64,000 bases of DNA. Origin: Physcomitrium patens. Taxonomy: Eukaryota; Streptophyta; Bryopsida; Funariales; Funariaceae. Within the stretch, counting starts at the first letter, position 1, and every line of letters starts with the position of its first letter. Shown piece by piece: positions 61,631-64,000 of the stretch. The translations under genes were made by a program, and so were the position numbers. Location: the NCBI RefSeq assembly GCF_000002425.4, contig NC_037275.1, positions 10,836,533 to 10,900,532 of the forward strand. The letters run 5' to 3'. The notes under the pieces were generated by a model that saw nothing but the letters and a program-made list of their open reading frames with translations, was not told where the DNA came from and did no database searches.

Positions 61631-64000
61631 CAAGGTATAGATAAGATATTTCTATAGGAATAGATAGTTAGAACCATCGAAGTTTGTAGAATTGGAGTTA
61701 GATTAATGAACCAGATAGAATCCAGCATAGAATATTCTAGAAAGAATTTAAGGCAATTATTTAGGTGGAGCCACCATAGAATCTTCTAAAAAAGGCTTAG
61801 GGCGGTTATGTAGATGGAGCCTAGCATAGAATCTTCTAGAAGGAATTTAAGGCAGTTATCTAATTAGGATCTTCTATCAAAGAACATTCTAGAAAGTCCA
61901 AGGTAATAGAACAAAATATAAATAAGACTAGCCAAGGCTTTTTTGAGCATTTGATGAAGTATGGCTTTGGATCTTTTTTTTTAATACAATTGGATTTTGT
62001 ATCTTTCTATTTTATTCTATTTTTTTTTAATTTTGATTATTCAATTTTGTCTTTTGTATTCCATTTTATTTAATTTTGTTCAATTTTGTTCTTATTCAAT
62101 TTGTCCTACTATGAGATGAAGTTTTATATTATTGTAGATTAGAAGGATCTTAAATACTTGAAACAGATTGGTCGTATTTCATTAGTATCAGAGCAAATAT
62201 TAGACTATTTACTTTTGATAATGTATCAGTAGTCATCATCTAGTCTAAGTTCAATTACTATAGTCACATTGGATATTATATTGAAGCTATCACAAGCTAC
62301 TCTAAAAAATTCAATTAAAAAGTGAGAAGACATTATAATAGTAAAATCCAATAAAAAAATTATAGCATGGAAGATATGGTAGAGTAATCTTAGATGGAGG
62401 CTTAAATACAACACTTCTTAGGCCAAATAGCTACTTTACAACGGCAAATAGAAGCCTTGAGGATAAAGGAATCGACAACTTTTAGAAAAATTGAATAAGC
62501 TTAGTACATACTTTGGGAATTCATGATGAGAAAATGTATATCAATGGCTCTTCAACATGCAGCAATACCTCTAACTATCCGAGGCAAATAACACTGAAGG
62601 AATTATATATGTAGCCAACTATTTGAAAGATGCGGTAGCCATTTGATGGCGACATTAAGTTGAAAGCTATGGAGCGCAAGGTGGATCTTGAGATTGAGTT
62701 TAAGAATCAATTTTGGCCCATCAATGTAGAAAAGATAGTACACAATTAGTTAGTAAATCTTATACAATCTAAGTTGATGCAAGATTATGTCTCTTGATAT
62801 AAGTTCTTATATCTCCAAATTGAAAATGTTTTGGAGGTGGACATGATAGATCAATTCCTACAAATTTTGAAACTTGAGATCCATCAAGAAATAGAGCTAA
62901 AGAATCCACAAACATTTGAAGAGGTAATTTGAATTATAGAGAGGATCAATGCTATAGATTTGAAAAATTGTAGAGCAAGATTTATAGCATAAAGTCCTAT
63001 GTTGCTATCTAATATTATGGCACAAGAATCAATGCTAATGGAGATTAATGCCCTACAAAGATCATTGACACTACAAAGACAACAAATTTTGGTGTAAAAG
63101 ACATTATCTTTCTATTGTTTAGAACTAAGCCATCAAATCGAAGATTGTTCAAAATGTCAAAATTCAAGCATCAACAAGACAAGGCAGGTTCATAGTCTTA
63201 AAACTCACCAAGCTGATAATTAAACAAAGCAAAAAAATGGAACTACCCAGTAAAGGTGCTAAAAGCTAATATTAAGGATTGTTATTGTCCCTGAGAGACA
63301 AATGGCATTGCCTCACATAATTATAAAAAGAATTGATTGATATAATTAACAAGACTACTAAAAAGTCAACCATGTCAAGTGCTTGTAGATTGTGGTTTTA
63401 CAAAAAATTACATCTCAACTAAAATGTCAATCAGCTTAAAAATAAAACTAAGGCAATTAAGAAAAGAAGTATATACCTTGATATGATCAAGAGAGCATAT
63501 TCAGTGAGACATGTAAAAAAAAAAATAATGAGATTGATTGACATCTACATCTTAAGAGAGAGGTTCAAGCTGACAAAACTAATATATGATGTTATCCTTG
63601 ATATACCATAATTAGAGATGGAAAATAAACAAGTTGATTAGATAGTAAAGACAATCTCTTTTAAAGATGGCGGACACAAGGTGACTCTTTGCATATCTAT
63701 ATCAAGTGAAGGAGAAAGAAAATCTACAATCAAAGACTTATTTGTAGGGACAACCTTCATAAAGAAGAAAATATTACATAAGCAACTAGTATATATGGTG
63801 GTTCCAAATCTTACATCAATGGAAGGCAAGATAGCTGAAGGAGCAGAACAATTCATACAAAAATATCGAGATGTCTTTCCAACCAACTTACTTAATGGCA
63901 TGCCTCTTAATTGAGGTGCCTTCTTTCAAATAGAACTATTACTTGGAGCAAAACCAGTAATTTGATCAATTTATCGCCTAGCACCAAAAGAACTTGAAGA
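61630..64000 (+). mobile_element. Gypsy retrotransposon, 5' part, runs off window
   Basis: Plus-strand Gypsy element entering the window's right edge. 5' LTR about 61630-62182; primer site 62183-62196 (TTAGTATCAGAGCA, the initiator-Met tRNA type with one change); Gag about 62400-63190 with a CCHC-like knuckle near 63110-63150; protease near 63360-63440 (VLVDCGFTKNYIS); the start of reverse transcriptase at the edge (KYRDVFPTNL, then IYRLAPKELEE). A solo LTR of the same family is at 38961-39429. The visible part is broken in several places. Confidence 0.82.

Noticed and set aside
1-64000. CRISPR arrays, rRNA or tRNA genes
   Set aside because: No regularly spaced repeats with unique spacers, no rRNA-like block and no cloverleaf with conserved tRNA boxes were seen. 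The tRNA-like matches found are retroelement primer sites.

Overview
The window looks like nuclear DNA of a land plant, possibly a bryophyte. It has a plant-type purple acid phosphatase gene with six GT-AG introns, a plant arabinogalactan-protein gene, and a probable gene of the plant S-protein-homologue family. These sit in very AT-rich DNA full of plant-type Copia, Gypsy and L1-like elements. The plant assignment rests on recognised protein families and is fairly firm; 'bryophyte' is only an impression. All alignments were made by eye.

The layout alternates gene-bearing islands of near-balanced base composition (about 6.5-8.2, 20.0-21.5, 37.8-38.7 and 43.8-52.1 kb) with AT-rich repeat country. 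From the left: a broken Copia element (491-5493), a cluster of fold-back hairpins (5725-5973), and an arabinogalactan-protein (AGP) gene in a 1,154-bp segment that recurs almost unchanged 13.5 kb to the right. Between the two AGP copies lie remnants of a chromodomain-type Gypsy family. A second Copia relic (21.2-25.0 kb) and a roughly 10-kb Gypsy element with both LTRs (25.06-35.34 kb) follow. A small GC-rich island with a cysteine-rich ORF, a solo LTR and a Tc1-type DNA transposon with perfect 32-bp inverted ends (40967-42549) come next.

The main gene island holds uncertain small ORFs (45.0-45.9 kb), a secreted S-protein-homologue-like gene (46324-46782, plus) and a complete seven-exon purple acid phosphatase (47945-51126, minus). 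The last two converge tail to tail. To the right are a Gypsy element with a Copia element nested in it (53.1-58.85 kb), an L1-type LINE relic (about 58.9-61.1 kb), and a Gypsy element that runs off the right edge.

The host genes share no evident pathway, but three of them encode secreted products: cell-wall glycoprotein, phosphate scavenging and a small cysteine-rich secreted protein. The most unusual features are the near-identical AGP duplication, a third copy of the AGP upstream DNA that has decayed strongly from G/C to A/T, the nearly intact DD34E Tc1-type transposon, and the paired fold-back hairpins. I did not find a clearly new multi-gene system.
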